A stretch of 64,000 nucleotides of DNA from Pogostemon cablin (Eukaryota; Streptophyta; Magnoliopsida; Lamiales; Lamiaceae), in contig CM043013.1 of NCBI GenBank assembly GCA_023678885.1, positions 19,996,791-20,060,790 of the forward strand. The letters run 5' to 3'. A program made the translations under genes and the position numbers. Shown here one piece after another: positions 21,233 to 32,022 of the stretch. Each line of letters opens with the position of its first letter. Positions within the stretch are counted from its first letter, which is position 1. Below the pieces are notes generated by a model. That model did not search any database, had not been told where the DNA came from, and saw nothing but the letters and a program-made list of their open reading frames with translations.

Positions 21233-22441
21233 TGATGGCGTTCGATCGTTTGGTTAACGTGAACCGTTAGAGTTCCATACAATTCTACTGCAGCGGAAGC
21301 AAAAGAGTAGAATCATATTACCTTTCACCAGGGTTGATGTAGAGGATGATTAGCAGCAGCAGTAAACAACCTTCCGTCTTCTGCTGTATTACCAAGTCTG
21401 ATCTTGACGTCGTGTGGGCGACGATCTTCAAGATCTCCTCAATCTGCTTTCCTCCCCTCTCTCAAACAATTTTAGGCGTGTGACTTAGGGATCTGGATAA
21501 GCTGAGGTGACTTATTTAAAGGCTACAGCAGGGACCAGAAGGAGAAATTAGAGTTGGACTTCTATTGGGCTTAAGTATCCAAGCTTAGCCCAAAGCTTAT
21601 ACTTAAGTCCAATAATAATAATATATTCCACTAAAATATTATTACTGCACTACCGTTCTAATCACATAATTACATTATGGGCTCCTTCTTATTATGAGTC
21701 CGTTAGTCTCCCAATGTTTAAGATATATAATGTCCATTAATTAATTAAGTTACTGACAACTCCATTAATTAATATCTCATCAGAGAGTATTACCACTCAA
21801 CCTCATTATCATGCCGGAATAAATCCACTTGCAGGGTTTACATGATAATCCTTATGAGCTTCTCAAGGGGACATCATCAACCTATGACGGACACGGATTC
21901 CTTCTACAATCAACAACACACCATAGAAACAACACTACTTCCCAACTCACCGAGTTTGTTGATTTAATGCATCTAAATCTCACCTATTGATGAATCAAAG
22001 ATATACATACTGCCCTACGTGTCGAGATTATTGTATAGGGATTAAGAGCACGAACATCCATAATAACTGAGATCAAGTTCTCCTATAAGTCAGTATAAGT
22101 TGAATGATCTCAAGCGGTCCTGCTCAATATACACAAAGTGCACTAATGTGATTCTATTGCCAAGACAAGCTAATACCAAACTACACTACAACCATCCCGA
22201 TGGAGAGTCCCCGTCTATCTCGGCTGTGAGCCTCTGTTTATACTTTATAAGGAAACCGATAATATAATTTTTCGCGTGTTGTCGCACAACATATTATCTA
22301 CAGTACAAAGTAAGTAGACTATTGCATCGTGCATATAAATAAATTATAAGACGCAATCATTTGATCATATAATTCTCATTTCAAATAAATTGTTATAACA
22401 TTGTTCATACTAAAGCTAGACTTTTAGTATACAATCCAACA
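21233..22441 (-). mobile_element. Right LTR of an inverted LTR pair (complete)
   Basis: On the minus strand it starts TGTTGGATTGTATACT and ends GAACGCCATCA, giving canonical TG...CA ends and 1209 bp. It is followed by TGGTATCAGAGC. Its partner at 19083-20157 lies in the opposite orientation, so the pair is head to head rather than the direct repeat of a normal LTR element. Confidence 0.85.
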
Positions 22442-22754
22442 TCCCTGCCTTGAACTGTTCGCTAATTTTTTACCTACTCGGTAACAATTCACGCCGACTC
22501 TTCCTCACCTGGTTCACTAGAACCTCCATTTTTGAATACAAGTCAAAGACAATCAGGAATATTCCACTCTCACAGCATTGAAGGTAGTCACATACACTGA
22601 TTTATGCTCTTCCAGTAACAAGCATCTACACCTCTTCTATTAGCATTTAATTTCATTTAGCACAATTCCACAGTAAGGTAGTTCTCACATTCCCTGTTCG
22701 GTGTTCATGTTTCAAAATTTCATTAATGTCTTCTTAAGCAAGTGTCAATTGAAC
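22442..22754. other. Unassigned stretch
   Basis: Moderate GC content with no long frame or recognised element. Confidence 0.35.
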
Positions 22755-22990
22755 TCCTCCTCTGTTAATTAAAGGGGATATTATCATTTTTAGTCCTTTA
22801 GGAATAGCCTAATCCAATTTTGGTCCTTTAGGAATTGAATTTTTCAATTTTAGTCCTTTAGGATTTAAAAGTCCAATTTTAGTCATGTCTTGCTATTACC
22901 AATCTAATTTTCTACTATTACCAGGTTTTTTCTATTATATGCCCAATTTTATATAATACCTCATTTTAAATCTGATTTTCATCAATTTCT
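22755..22990. repeat. Short-period repeat, CAATTTTAGTCCTTTAGGA type
   Basis: The phrase CCAATTTT(A/G)GTCCTTTAGGA or close variants occurs at about 22780, 22816, 22847 and 22874. A diverged inverted relative lies at 52695-52800, beyond the other end of the pararetrovirus. It may be the two ends of a MITE-like repeat flanking or pre-dating the viral insertion. Confidence 0.5.
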
Positions 22991-23694
22991 TCAAAATAGA
23001 CATAGTCCATTACGACCATATCAGGCCCAGCATGCTTCTGTATATTAATTTAACAACATTAACTTAACATTAACCAACCAAAACTGTAACAGTACCTTTC
23101 TTTGACCACAAATCCTTCGGGTATCCGGAGGGTTTTACAGCTGCTCCTCACAGCTAACCACGCACCCCGCAGTGTGATGGTTCAACTCTGTTCCTTCAAA
23201 GGACCCCAACACAATCCTGGTTCATTTCCTACACCGGATGTACAGGGTGCTGCTACTATTTTTGGTCGAAAAATATGGAGGATAAGGTTGTAGATAAAAT
23301 GAAAGGTTACATGTATTGGGCAGTAGGCCAAGATTATTTATTTATTGAATGGAAATATTATTACACACTCATACTACTTAAACAAGAGGAGAATACTCCT
23401 CTAGCTACCTATGGTAGCTGAAACAGAAACACTCGTAGAAGAAAAGAAAGGAAACTACAATGTTTACTAAACTACATAATATTATTAAAGATAAATAAAA
23501 ATAAAAAGGGGACAAAAGGATAAAGATGTTAAAAGGGGATGGCAAAGCCGAAACCAGATAAAAAACAAGCGACTCATAATAGAAAGCCCAAACAAGGGCA
23601 GTAATAGAAATAGAATTGATCTAACATATAAACTACAATGTTTATTGAATGAGAGAAAACATAGGGTGATGGTCGATGCCTTCTGCTTCCTCAG
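22991..23694 (-). other. Pararetroviral leader-like, non-coding
   Basis: This lies directly downstream of the viral promoter on the minus strand. It has no long frame and an AATAAA signal (complement of 23641-23646) about 55 bp past the TATA box. It is plausibly the transcribed leader of the integrated virus. The plus-strand piece near 23102-23293 shows no recognised domain. Confidence 0.45.
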
Positions 23695-23815
23695 AACTCT
23701 TATTTATAGAGGCTCTTGGATTTAAAATTCAGACTTCAAAGCCTCTCAATCTTTATGACGTCACTGCTTACGTCACCATTCATACGTCAGTGATTACGTC
23801 ATCTGCATTGAATGC
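23695..23815 (-). promoter_or_regulatory. Pararetrovirus promoter with four TGACGT motifs and TATA box
   Basis: On the minus strand, TGACGTAA, TGACGTA, TGACGTAA and TGACGTCA lie at 23794-23801, 23783-23789, 23768-23775 and 23756-23763. About 45 bp further on comes TCTATAAATA (23701-23710). Clustered TGACG sites are as-1-like elements bound by TGA-class bZIP factors in caulimovirus promoters. The order and spacing fit a pararetroviral full-length-transcript promoter. All four cores are intact although the coding regions are decayed. Confidence 0.75.
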
Positions 23816-24035
23816 CAACTTTAGCAGCTAGATGATCCCTCTCTCGCCTTGGATGCCTTCTTTTGGGCCATCCTTCTTGTCTTTTACAGGGTCACATGTC
23901 TCTTACCCCTTTGGAAAAGTTAGTTGACTCTTACTTTTTTGAAGAGTCTTTTGTCTCCTTTGGAATCCGAAGGGTCCTCTGGCTTTTGGGAGTTTTGAAG
24001 AGGCTTTACTCTATTATTTCCTTGTGTCTCATTTT

Positions 24036-25315
24036 TTACTGTGGCGGTCCAGCATTAATGTTCCTCTCTATGCTCAATTGCACCTCTTTTCCAAACTCTG
24101 GTTCAGTCTGGATAGAGCAACTTGTGCATATTTTTTCTTTCCACCTTTCTCGATGGATCATACTGCAAAATTTCTGATGAGTTTCTCTACTCACTGGTAG
24201 TTTGTTTTCCCAGAGTAGCGCTCTCTTTCTTTCAAAATGTCCTTCTACATACCCTGTCTTGCTTCCTGTTAGAGTGTTCAACATGAAAGATCCGTTCACG
24301 GTTTTATCTTTGAATTTGAATGGAAACTTGACTTGTTTCATTGCCTGGAAGCAGACGTACAAACCCCTCACTCTTCGCGTAGAGATTTGATCCTCTGAGT
24401 ATGTTGAAACTAGGACTGGTTCCTTCCCGAAAGGCTCTTTAATGTTATTTGCAGCTTTGATGTCTGGCATTCGTAGCTTGATGGAATGAAAGGCTTCATG
24501 GCAGTCTTTCCCTATGGGTTCTGGAGCGGCACTGATGAAATATAGCTCCAATGGTTCTCCTCTGGTCAAAGTATTATTATTTAACCATGCCTTGGTCACT
24601 GCTTCTCCTATCTACTTAGGTAACTTTGAGATTCCTGGGAAGCTGGGTGCCATGGTGTATATTTAGGCTAATGCCCCAAAGTTGAACCATTCCTTGACAT
24701 CTTCTAGATTTGACCCAGGCCTCATCCAGACTCGGGGATATTCCCCAGACACTTCTATCCGGCATTTCTCTGGATGGATTCCCTGTCGTGTGTTCAATTT
24801 CTCCCAGCTGGCTGGGTATTCTTGCTAATGAGAAAAATCAGCTAGGTTAATACCAACCTTAGCAATGCCCTTCGTAGGCCTAAGGTTGATCTCTCCCTCT
24901 TTAACCCTAGAGGTGTTGGGTTAACTCGTCGACTCTAGATGTGACTCTAGAGGCTCGATTTTTTCTTGGACCAGTTCTTCCTTTGGAAGTTCTGATCCCG
25001 AACTCATGCTAGGGGTACTTGAATCCCCTGCTCCGGGTTTAGGGTCCTGTTCCCAAATGCACTCATTTTGCCGATTGTTCATGACTGCCCGGAGTAAAGG
25101 CACTTTCATTGTCTCGAATAGACCCGCATGGCTGTTGATACAATCTCGTATTAGATTAGACACTTTGGACTCATCTTCTCGTTATAGTTTTCCAACAACA
25201 TTAACATTCATTGCCAGAGTCTCGTAATCCTTTTGCAGCACCGTAAGGAGGTCCGTCAGGTGCTTAGATCTTATTAGGATGGAGTCTATTTCACCTCCTT
25301 CCATCTCTTGTCAGG
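24036..25315 (-). pseudogene. Last ORF of the endogenous pararetrovirus, function not recognised
   Basis: The frame opens at about 25315 with MEGGEIDSILIRSKHLTDLL and then has a coiled-coil-like heptad stretch. It passes through 24921-25163 (acidic/Ser-rich) and continues after breaks as the 187-codon frame 24036-24599. The latter contains RGEPLELYFISA, VSTYSEDQISTRRVRGLY and NTLTGSKTGYVEGHFERKRA. It lies downstream of RNase H, where cavemo- and solendoviruses encode the translation transactivator. That position is the only argument for such a role, because I cannot recognise the domain. Stops and frame changes make it a fossil. Confidence 0.5.
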
Positions 25316-25763
25316 AAATCTGCCAAAACATTTTCAACAGATTTAATAATGACAATATTAAAATCATAATATTGACATTCAGCTTGCCATTTTAAAAGTC
25401 AAGCCTTATCTGGTTTTGATTCAATTTTAGTTTTTAGAAAGACTTTGACACTAGTGTTATCGATTTTAAGAATGAATTTCTTCGGAAGAAGAAATAGAAG
25501 CCATTTTTTGAATGCTTTCGCACTGCAAAGAATTACTTCCCATTGATGTGCCACCTCTTTGCCTCATTTTCCGCAAAGAATCCACTACAGTAACTGCATG
25601 GCACTTCTCCTTCTGGTGTGGACTTGGTAAGAACTGTCGCCCACCAATGGTCACTGGCATCTGTATATAGTATCAGATCATCCTCGTCATTTGGAATGGC
25701 TAACTTTGGGAGCTTCTTGCAAACCTCCTTTAGCTGTTTAACCATCTCTCTGTGTGATTCCTC
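25316..25763 (-). pseudogene. Endogenous pararetrovirus RNase H
   Basis: The minus-strand frames read LPKLAIPNDEDDLILYTDAS then PCSYCSGFF and WHINGK. After a frame change come FILKIDNTSVKVF and ECQYYDFNIVIIKSVENVLA. These are the beta-strand with the first catalytic Asp, the YCSG strand, and the C-terminal 'NVLADFLTR' segment of Caulimoviridae RNase H, which removes the RNA template during reverse transcription. A stop follows WHINGK and the parts lie in different frames, so it is inactive. It follows directly from the reverse transcriptase. Confidence 0.85.
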
Positions 25764-26600
25764 CTATTTAAACTCGACATCTTTCTTTAATAGAGGACTG
25801 AACACCTTCATGTATTGTGCTAGATTGTTGATGAACATTCCAGCAAAGTTGAAAACTCCTAGGAAGCTTTGGAGTTGCTTTTTGTCCTTGAGATCCTCAG
25901 GAAATCCTTGAACTTTCTCTACAATATTGTGTGATTGTAGAATAATTCCAGATTCATCGATCTCTACTCCAAGAAACTTGATCTGCCTTGTTGCTATTAC
26001 TGCATTCTTTTCAGAAAGCATCAATCCTTCTTTGTGACATACTTCTGAAAATACTTCCAGATGTACCAAATGCTCCTTCATGTGCTTTGAGGTTATGAGG
26101 ATGTCATCCATGTAAAAAACATGAATGAGAAATAATCTTTGAAAAGATTATCCATCTTTCTCTGATATATCTGGGGTGCGTTTGCCAAGACCATGGACAT
26201 GACATTCCAGATATAATGACCTTGTAGTGTGGAGAAGGCTGTAAACTTCTTGCTTCCTTCCTCCATCATGATCTGGTAAAACCCAGATTTGCAATCGAAC
26301 TTTGAGAATACCTTGGCATTCTTGATATAGTTGACCAAGTGTTCCCTACTTGGTATGTAGTATCCATCGAATTCCAAGATGTTGTTGCTCCCTTTGTAGT
26401 TGATCACAAGTCTCGGCTTCCCTCACTTTACTTCTCCATGATTTCAAACCAGAAATCCTGGACTGCTGTATGGAGATACTTCTGGTGATATCAACTTAAG
26501 GTCCAGATGTTCCTTAAGTATTTACTGCATATTCTTTCGATCCTCTTGGTTCATCAGGATAGGCTTGTATCTCACAAACTCATGCTCCTTTCTTTCTTTT
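25764..26600 (-). pseudogene. Endogenous pararetrovirus reverse transcriptase
   Basis: The order on the minus strand is YKPILMNQEDRK (near 26560), then SPEVSPYSSPGFLVRNHGE, then KPRLVINYKGSN, FSKFDCKSGFYQI, TAFSTLQGHYIWNVM and NAPQIYQRKMDNLF. After a frame change just before the catalytic box come YMDDILITS and KEGLMLSEKNA, then IKFLGVEI and LQSFLGVFNFAG. This is the complete palm/fingers order of a Caulimoviridae polymerase, which copies the pregenomic RNA into DNA. In-frame stops near 26420-26515 and the frameshift near 26100-26150 show that it is dead. The YMDD aspartates themselves are still readable. Confidence 0.9.
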
Positions 26601-27528
26601 ACGTTGAGCGAGGCTTTGAGATCATTTTGTCCCACCAGGCTAGGGGATCCTCATTGAAGTTCCTTTATATCTTCTTCTTGACGTCCTCCAAAGATATGTG
26701 TTCTTTGATTGTGACATCTCTCTGTGGGTTTTCTCCCAAGCTTGCTTTGAGAAGGTGGATTGTTTTTTCATTTAGTTTCTCCATCTTCCATCCTCCTCTA
26801 GTCTCGGTTCTCATCTGAAGGACTGCTTCGCCATATCTTTTTCGATCATTCATTTTTGGATGGCTAAGTTTCCTTCATTATCACCACGCTTGCTGTGAAA
26901 TTTGATTGGCATTTTTCATTGAAATGCATTACGCATTCTTGGTGCGATGATCTTATGTTCACAAAGGGTTGTGATAATAAGCCTTCTTGTTGTGTTTTCC
27001 TAGGTAAAACACTTGAATGTCTATAGGAAATTATTTTCTAATAGGATATCTGCTCCGGTGTCATGAAAATATGTCGCTGGAGTCTTCACCTTGTACCATG
27101 GGGTACGATCCGCTCCTTTAATCATAATTTCTGCTTGTCTGATTCCCCTTTTAAGGATTAACACCCTCTTAGAGAAATCTTTTCCTAATATGGTTGGCAA
27201 ATCTTCGCCTGAGCCTTTTAGAAAGACTCCTTCCTTTGTTGTGCAGATGCTGGCTCCTAAATCAATATTTGGCACAAAATACTCTGCACGATGTTCTTTA
27301 TATATCATCCCGACGGTGGTATATATCGAGAATGAACTTGTGGTCATGGGTAGATCAGAGCTTAAAACCTCGAGCTTCTACTAGTGAACCTTGTATCTTT
27401 TTCCCTTGACCATGAATTCCATTCAATCTTATAATCGTTCCCAAGATTTGTGATCCTCGAGAAGCTCCAATCCCAGCACTAATTGTTATGGGAATCTTCC
27501 TGCAACTCCCTCGATTATTAGCTCAAGA
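26601..27528 (-). pseudogene. Endogenous pararetrovirus aspartic protease and linker to RT
   Basis: The 27021-27347 frame contains EYFVPNIDLGASICTT, where the third residue of the usual protease triad context is L (D-L-G-A-S), and the distal ADILLENNFL loop. These are the two landmarks of Caulimoviridae polyprotein proteases. The linker 26665-26853 (MNDRKRYGEAVLQMRTE...) leads into the RT. The region follows the movement-protein segment and precedes RT in the same minus-strand order, as in a single polyprotein. Frames are interrupted. Confidence 0.8.
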
Positions 27529-28152
27529 TCACCAATTTTGAGCTGTCCTTTGGTGTCTTCCAGTTGTTGGTTGTTGAAGATAATACAAGACATCACAAGG
27601 AATAGAGTTTTCTTTTTTTGTGATATCGAATATTACTACGGCTCCTCTCCATCTTTCTGGGCATTTTAGCTCACCCTTTATTGTGAACTTTTCTGGTTCC
27701 TGGATTACCTCCACGATTGGTTTCTTTCCCCATCTTTCACTGATCATCCTATCTTCTTGGAAAGAAATTCTTCTCTGCTCGAATCTGAGGCTGTCTTGCC
27801 TACTCCAGACTGGCTTATCCTTGATTCACAAATCCATGTCGTGGATTGGCGATAGCTCCATTATCTCTGGCCTGGTTGCGCATACAACCCTTTCGAACAC
27901 TTCTGGTATCTCAATATACTCCTTCATTTGGAATAAATCCTAATGATGAGTGTTGGATAGAACATATGAGATACTGTAGGTAATAGAGTACGACTGATTC
28001 CCTTCTTTCATTAAATCTTTGTTCTTGAAATCTTGATGAAGGGTGAGTACTCTACTAAAATCTTTATTCACTAGATTATAGGCAATCCTTGGGTAGATGT
28101 AGGATGCCACCTTGCCTGCGTACAGGTTTCCTGAGATTCCTCCCAGGCATGC
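27529..28152 (-). pseudogene. Endogenous pararetrovirus, C-terminal movement-protein segment
   Basis: The 27940-28173 frame reads IACLGGISGNLYAGKVASY and LVNKDFSRVLTLHQDFKNK, then SYSITYSISYVLSNTHH. Further on, at 27529-27747, it reads MISERWGKKPIVEVIQEPEK and CPERWRGAVVIFDI. The strand pattern and place between the capsid-like and protease parts fit the 30K-type movement protein of Caulimoviridae, which guides cell-to-cell transport. The identification is by position and general resemblance. The upstream end is cut by a solo LTR, and the rest of this protein lies at 29939-30037 and 49931-50219. Confidence 0.6.
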
Positions 28153-29938
28153 TATCAATTGCAGCTTAAGCAAGCGACCAAGTTAAATATCGAACTTAAA
28201 GAACGGCGTATTATCAACTTAATTATTTACTAAATTAATTAAGACAAAAGGCAATTAAGTTGGGATATAGAATGATCATCTAAAATACTAAAATTAAATA
28301 ACGAATAAAATAAAATAAATACTAGAAGAATACGAATATGACTCAAGAATGGAGAATAGGTAGCTCTAGGATAATCCAGTTTCACTCATTAATCTTCCTT
28401 TCGTGTATCAATGTCCGACTCTGCCTTGTGGAATATGGACGCATCACTAAACCATGCAAATCTACTCTATAGACACAAGTAAATAAGCGTGTAACACGTG
28501 TGAATAATCTTGGAGCAAGAGATACAACTTCACCCCCCTTTCTAGGTACTATTAGTATCAATAATTTTCCTGGCCAATTGGTACTCTAACCCGATATGAT
28601 TTCACTTTATAGGTACTATAAAATTACCCTCTTTATCCTACTTATCAACCTGAATCCAATTAATTAGTAAGCATTTATACATGATAGTTCTAATGAAGCT
28701 TCTGAGTCCCCTCACTTAGAATCATAACATGAAATCCTGTTCAGTAGTGGACACGCTCAATCAATAACAAAGATGAACATTCAGACTCTATTCAACAGTT
28801 AATGATGCACAAAACGACTGAATATGAATTAAGAAAGCATAGTCATATATAAAATAAATCTACAAGAAGTGTTGTACGGAGTATACACACGAAAGTTCAA
28901 TTAATTCATAAAAACCTTCAAAACCCTAGATCTACCAAAATGGTTCTAGCTCATGATGTTGCGAAGAACAATCATAGGGGTTGAATAGATTTTACCCATA
29001 GTTTGTAAAATACAAGATAAATTAGGAAACGAATAAAACCCTAGATGTGGCGTCATCGTGTCCTTCTCCGTCTTGAATCGTCATCTTGGTTCTCCTCTTA
29101 ATTCAGCAGACGAATCTTCAAAGTGATGGATGGATGGAGGAAAGAATGTGGATGATGGTTGGGAGGGTGATCCCCCCTTGTGGGGTGTAGGATGATTGTG
29201 TTGCGGTGTCTTCTCACATGAATAGTGATGTAAAATATATATAGGTGTGAGAAGGGAATTAAATAAGGAAATAAAAGATATGGGTGAATTATGAAGGATT
29301 ATGTGATAAGGAGATTAATTGTGCTCCAAGAAATATGAATTATGGGCTAATTTTCGGAAATTTTTAGAAATTCTCGTCGGCAGCTGCGTGACCTCACAAT
29401 TTTGAGCATAACTTCCTCGTCCAAACTCTGACTTGAGTGATTCTTATGTTCACACGATCTTGTTTTCCTTGGCTTTCTATCCATACAAGGATCTCACCAA
29501 AAAGCCAACATTTGAAGGTGTAAAAAGTCATGAAAAGTGACACAATCATGCTGAGTAGGAACAGCTTGCGCAGCGTCACCATTATGATAATAATTTTCTC
29601 GTTTGGAATACAATTAAGGTGTTTCTTATGCCAAAATGATCCTCTTTTCTTTAGATTTCCAACCATGTATCACACTTCTAGTTTTTAGCTTCACACAAAT
29701 ATAGAAAAATTACACAAGTTGGACGTGCGTTTTTTAACATTCTTGCACAAGTTTTTCCTTTTCTCCAACTTTGCACTTCTTGATCCTTTTTCCACCTAAA
29801 ACACATTAAAACACCTCAAACGCACCTTTTTCTCACATATATCAAATATAAGACACTTGCGCTAGTATATAACAACAATTCTCATAAAAAAAGTGTTAAA
29901 TTGGACACTAAAATACGTTTATTTTCACTCTCATTACA
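28153..29938 (+). mobile_element. Athila-like solo LTR (family B) inside the pararetrovirus
   Basis: Starts in conserved LTR text (GCAGCTTAAGCAAGCGACCA) a little inside the true 5' end and runs to ...TCACTCTCATTACA. It shares the blocks GTCCGACTCTGCCTTGTGGA, TTTCTAGGTACTAT and AACCCTAG...GGTTCTAGC with the LTRs at 30354, 42625 and 54605, and the whole left half with 18187-19082 reversed. There is no gag-pol around it, so it is a solo LTR. It splits the viral movement-protein frame: coding resumes at 29939. Unlike the other Athila-like LTRs, it lacks the GGTTCGACC array. Confidence 0.75.
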
Positions 29939-30037
29939 TGTCTCTCTTGTATTCTTGATCCTGTTATCAAAGACTGCTATATCGATTGGTGTATCGAATC
30001 CTTCTTTGAATGTTGCTTTGATAAGGATCCGAATAGC
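29939..30037 (-). pseudogene. Endogenous pararetrovirus, central movement-protein sliver
   Basis: The minus strand reads AIRILIKATFKEGFDTPIDI and AVFDNRIK. It is open without stops and bounded by the solo LTR on one side and the copia LTR on the other. It joins in sense the frame at 49931-50219 upstream and the one ending at 28152 downstream, showing that both transposons landed inside one viral gene. Confidence 0.75.
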
Positions 30038-30353
30038 TTTATTTCCTATATAATCTAATTGTGGGCAATATATTATTTTGTAATTATATTAGCTATTTAA
30101 TTATTTTATGGACTTAATTAAGTGAGCCAATTAAGTTGATAAGTCCATGGGCTATAATATTTTATTATGGGTCAATTGAGTAGATACCCAATACTACGTG
30201 ATTAGGTGATTATGAGAGGTCTAGTCAAGTAGTATATAAAGGCTCCCAGGTTATGGTCCATAATACACTAAGTCGCACATGGTCTTCCCTTCTCTCCATC
30301 GGGAGGAATTACTATGGTCTCCATAAGGAATAAGGAGGCTTAGTTGAGGAAGG
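30038..30353 (+). mobile_element. Ty1/copia 5' LTR, first part
   Basis: Aligns with 49480-49796 of the 3' LTR (TCTAATTGTGGGCAATATAT, CATGGTCTTCCCTTCTCTCC) at roughly 93% identity by eye. The first ~15 bases including the TG end are missing or altered. It is interrupted at 30353 by the Athila insertion and resumes at 44275. Confidence 0.85.
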
Positions 30354-32009
30354 TGATAGGGGTTTTCTCAACACACAAAATAATCCTCAAGTATAAGGAT
30401 ATCAATTGTAGTCGCGAAGATGACCAAGTTACAATATCGAACCCACGGGACGGATAAATATCAATCTTGTTATCTTCTAGTATATTTTAGACTATGTTTG
30501 GTAGTTGAATATGTTTAATGGATAATAACTTCTAATCGAAATAACAAAAAGAAATAGCAAGAGTAGAGAAAAGTGAGTTGTGATCAATAAGAATAATAGG
30601 TAGTTCGTCGGGTCATCCAATTTCACTAGCAATTCGTATTTTCATGTGATGATGTCTGACTCTGCCCTGTGGTTTGTGGACGCATCACTAGACCATGCAA
30701 GTTCACTCTATAGACACAAGTAAATATGCGCTTGACACGTGTGAATAACATCGGAGCATGAGATATGCTTCACCCCCCTTTCTAGGTACTATCATAATCA
30801 ATTATCTTCTGCGTCTAGAATCTAACCCGATTTGATCTCCCTTTTTAGGTACTATAAAGTTATACTCTTCATCCTATTCATCAACCCGAATTTAATTCAA
30901 TTCATGAATATTCATATAAGACAGTTCTAATAATACTTCGGAATCCCTTCACTTAGAATTATAACAATAAACCCTGCTCAGTAGTGAACGCACTCAATCA
31001 ATAACCATGTTATGTATTCAGACTCTACACAACGATCATTGATGCACAAAACGACTATGAGTATGGATTAAATATGCAATCTTATATAAAACAAACCACA
31101 GGTAGTGTTGTACGGAGTTTTACACACGAAACACGAATTACATCATGAAACTTTCATAACCCTAGAACTACCAAGGTGGTTCTAGCCCATGATTGATCTA
31201 GGAACAATCATGGTTAGATTGATCATTCTTACTTGAACCTTCAGCGAACCTCTGTCACAGCCCTCCGGATGGATCACCACCTCTACTCTTGTCTCTCTTA
31301 CGATTGACGATCACAAGCTCTCTTTATTCTCTGTATGAGCCTCCTTTTATACTTGTAATCACGTCTCTAGGGCTTGGAATGGGCTTTCTAAGTGATCTCA
31401 CGCGTTTCGGCCTCGAAAATCCGGATAAGGTAAGTTCTCGCACACAGGTTCGACCACGTCAAACAGGTCGAACCCCTGGCCACAGGTCGAACCCCGCTAC
31501 TGGAAAAATTCTGCACAGGTTCGACCTTCTGGACAGGTCGAACCACTTAGGCCTTGGTCGAACCCCAGGTCGAACCTCAGCACTGGACAACTCCCGCTCC
31601 CGATTCGACCAACTGGCAAGTCGAACCCAAACGTCGTGGTCGAATCCTCTTTCTTGCAAACTGGTTCGACCATGGTTCGACCTGATGGCCAGGTCGAACC
31701 AGCCGAGTCGTGGTCGAATCCATCTCTGCACGTTCAGCAACGTTGGTTCGACCTGCTGGAGAGGTCGAACCCTCCTCCAGCCAGATCGAACCCACCTAAT
31801 TCTTGGGCGGTTCGCGTGGCTTCGACTCCGTCTCTTCGATTCTTGGCTCTTTCACTCCATTTTTGCTAAGAAAACACTCAAATAGCTCCACTAACACCTG
31901 ATTCATGCTAATTCACAATATATATAGGTTTTCCACCTATTTCCACATCAAAACTCTCAAAAACTAGCACAAAACATAGCGCCAAACTTGTGAATTTACA
32001 CACTCATCA
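30354..32009 (-). repeat. Athila 3' LTR
   Basis: 1656 bp with TGATAG...CATCA ends (plus-strand view TGATAGGGGTTTTCTC...CACTCATCA). It contains a ~350-bp array of phased GGTTCGACC/GGTCGAACC motifs (31447-31791). Confidence 0.95.
31447..31791. repeat. Phased GGTTCGACC/GGTCGAACC array in the Athila 3' LTR
   Basis: Forward motifs (F) at 31447, 31518, 31602, 31663, 31674 and 31745. Reverse motifs (R) at 31466, 31484, 31536, 31556, 31568, 31619, 31638, 31692, 31712, 31763 and 31783 (a few with one mismatch). F to R is 17-19 bp and R to R is 18-20 bp in five successive units with a period of 71-84 bp. Confidence 0.9.
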
Positions 32010-32022
32010 AACCCCCAAACTT
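32010..32022 (-). promoter_or_regulatory. Athila polypurine tract
   Basis: The minus strand reads AAGTTTGGGGGTT immediately before the 3' LTR. This is the expected primer for plus-strand DNA synthesis. Confidence 0.85.

Noticed and set aside
24036..25315. Calling this ORF a translation transactivator outright
   Set aside because: Only its position supports that. I could not see the family motif, so it is left as unrecognised.
31447..31791. GGTTCGA motifs as tRNA genes
   Set aside because: No acceptor stem, D-arm or anticodon arm surrounds any copy, and the motifs recur every 18-20 bp. They are part of a repeat array.
31289..31885. 198-codon plus-strand frame inside the Athila LTR
   Set aside because: It is a by-product of the F/R array, which avoids stops in several frames on both strands, and the equivalent frame in the other LTR is broken differently.
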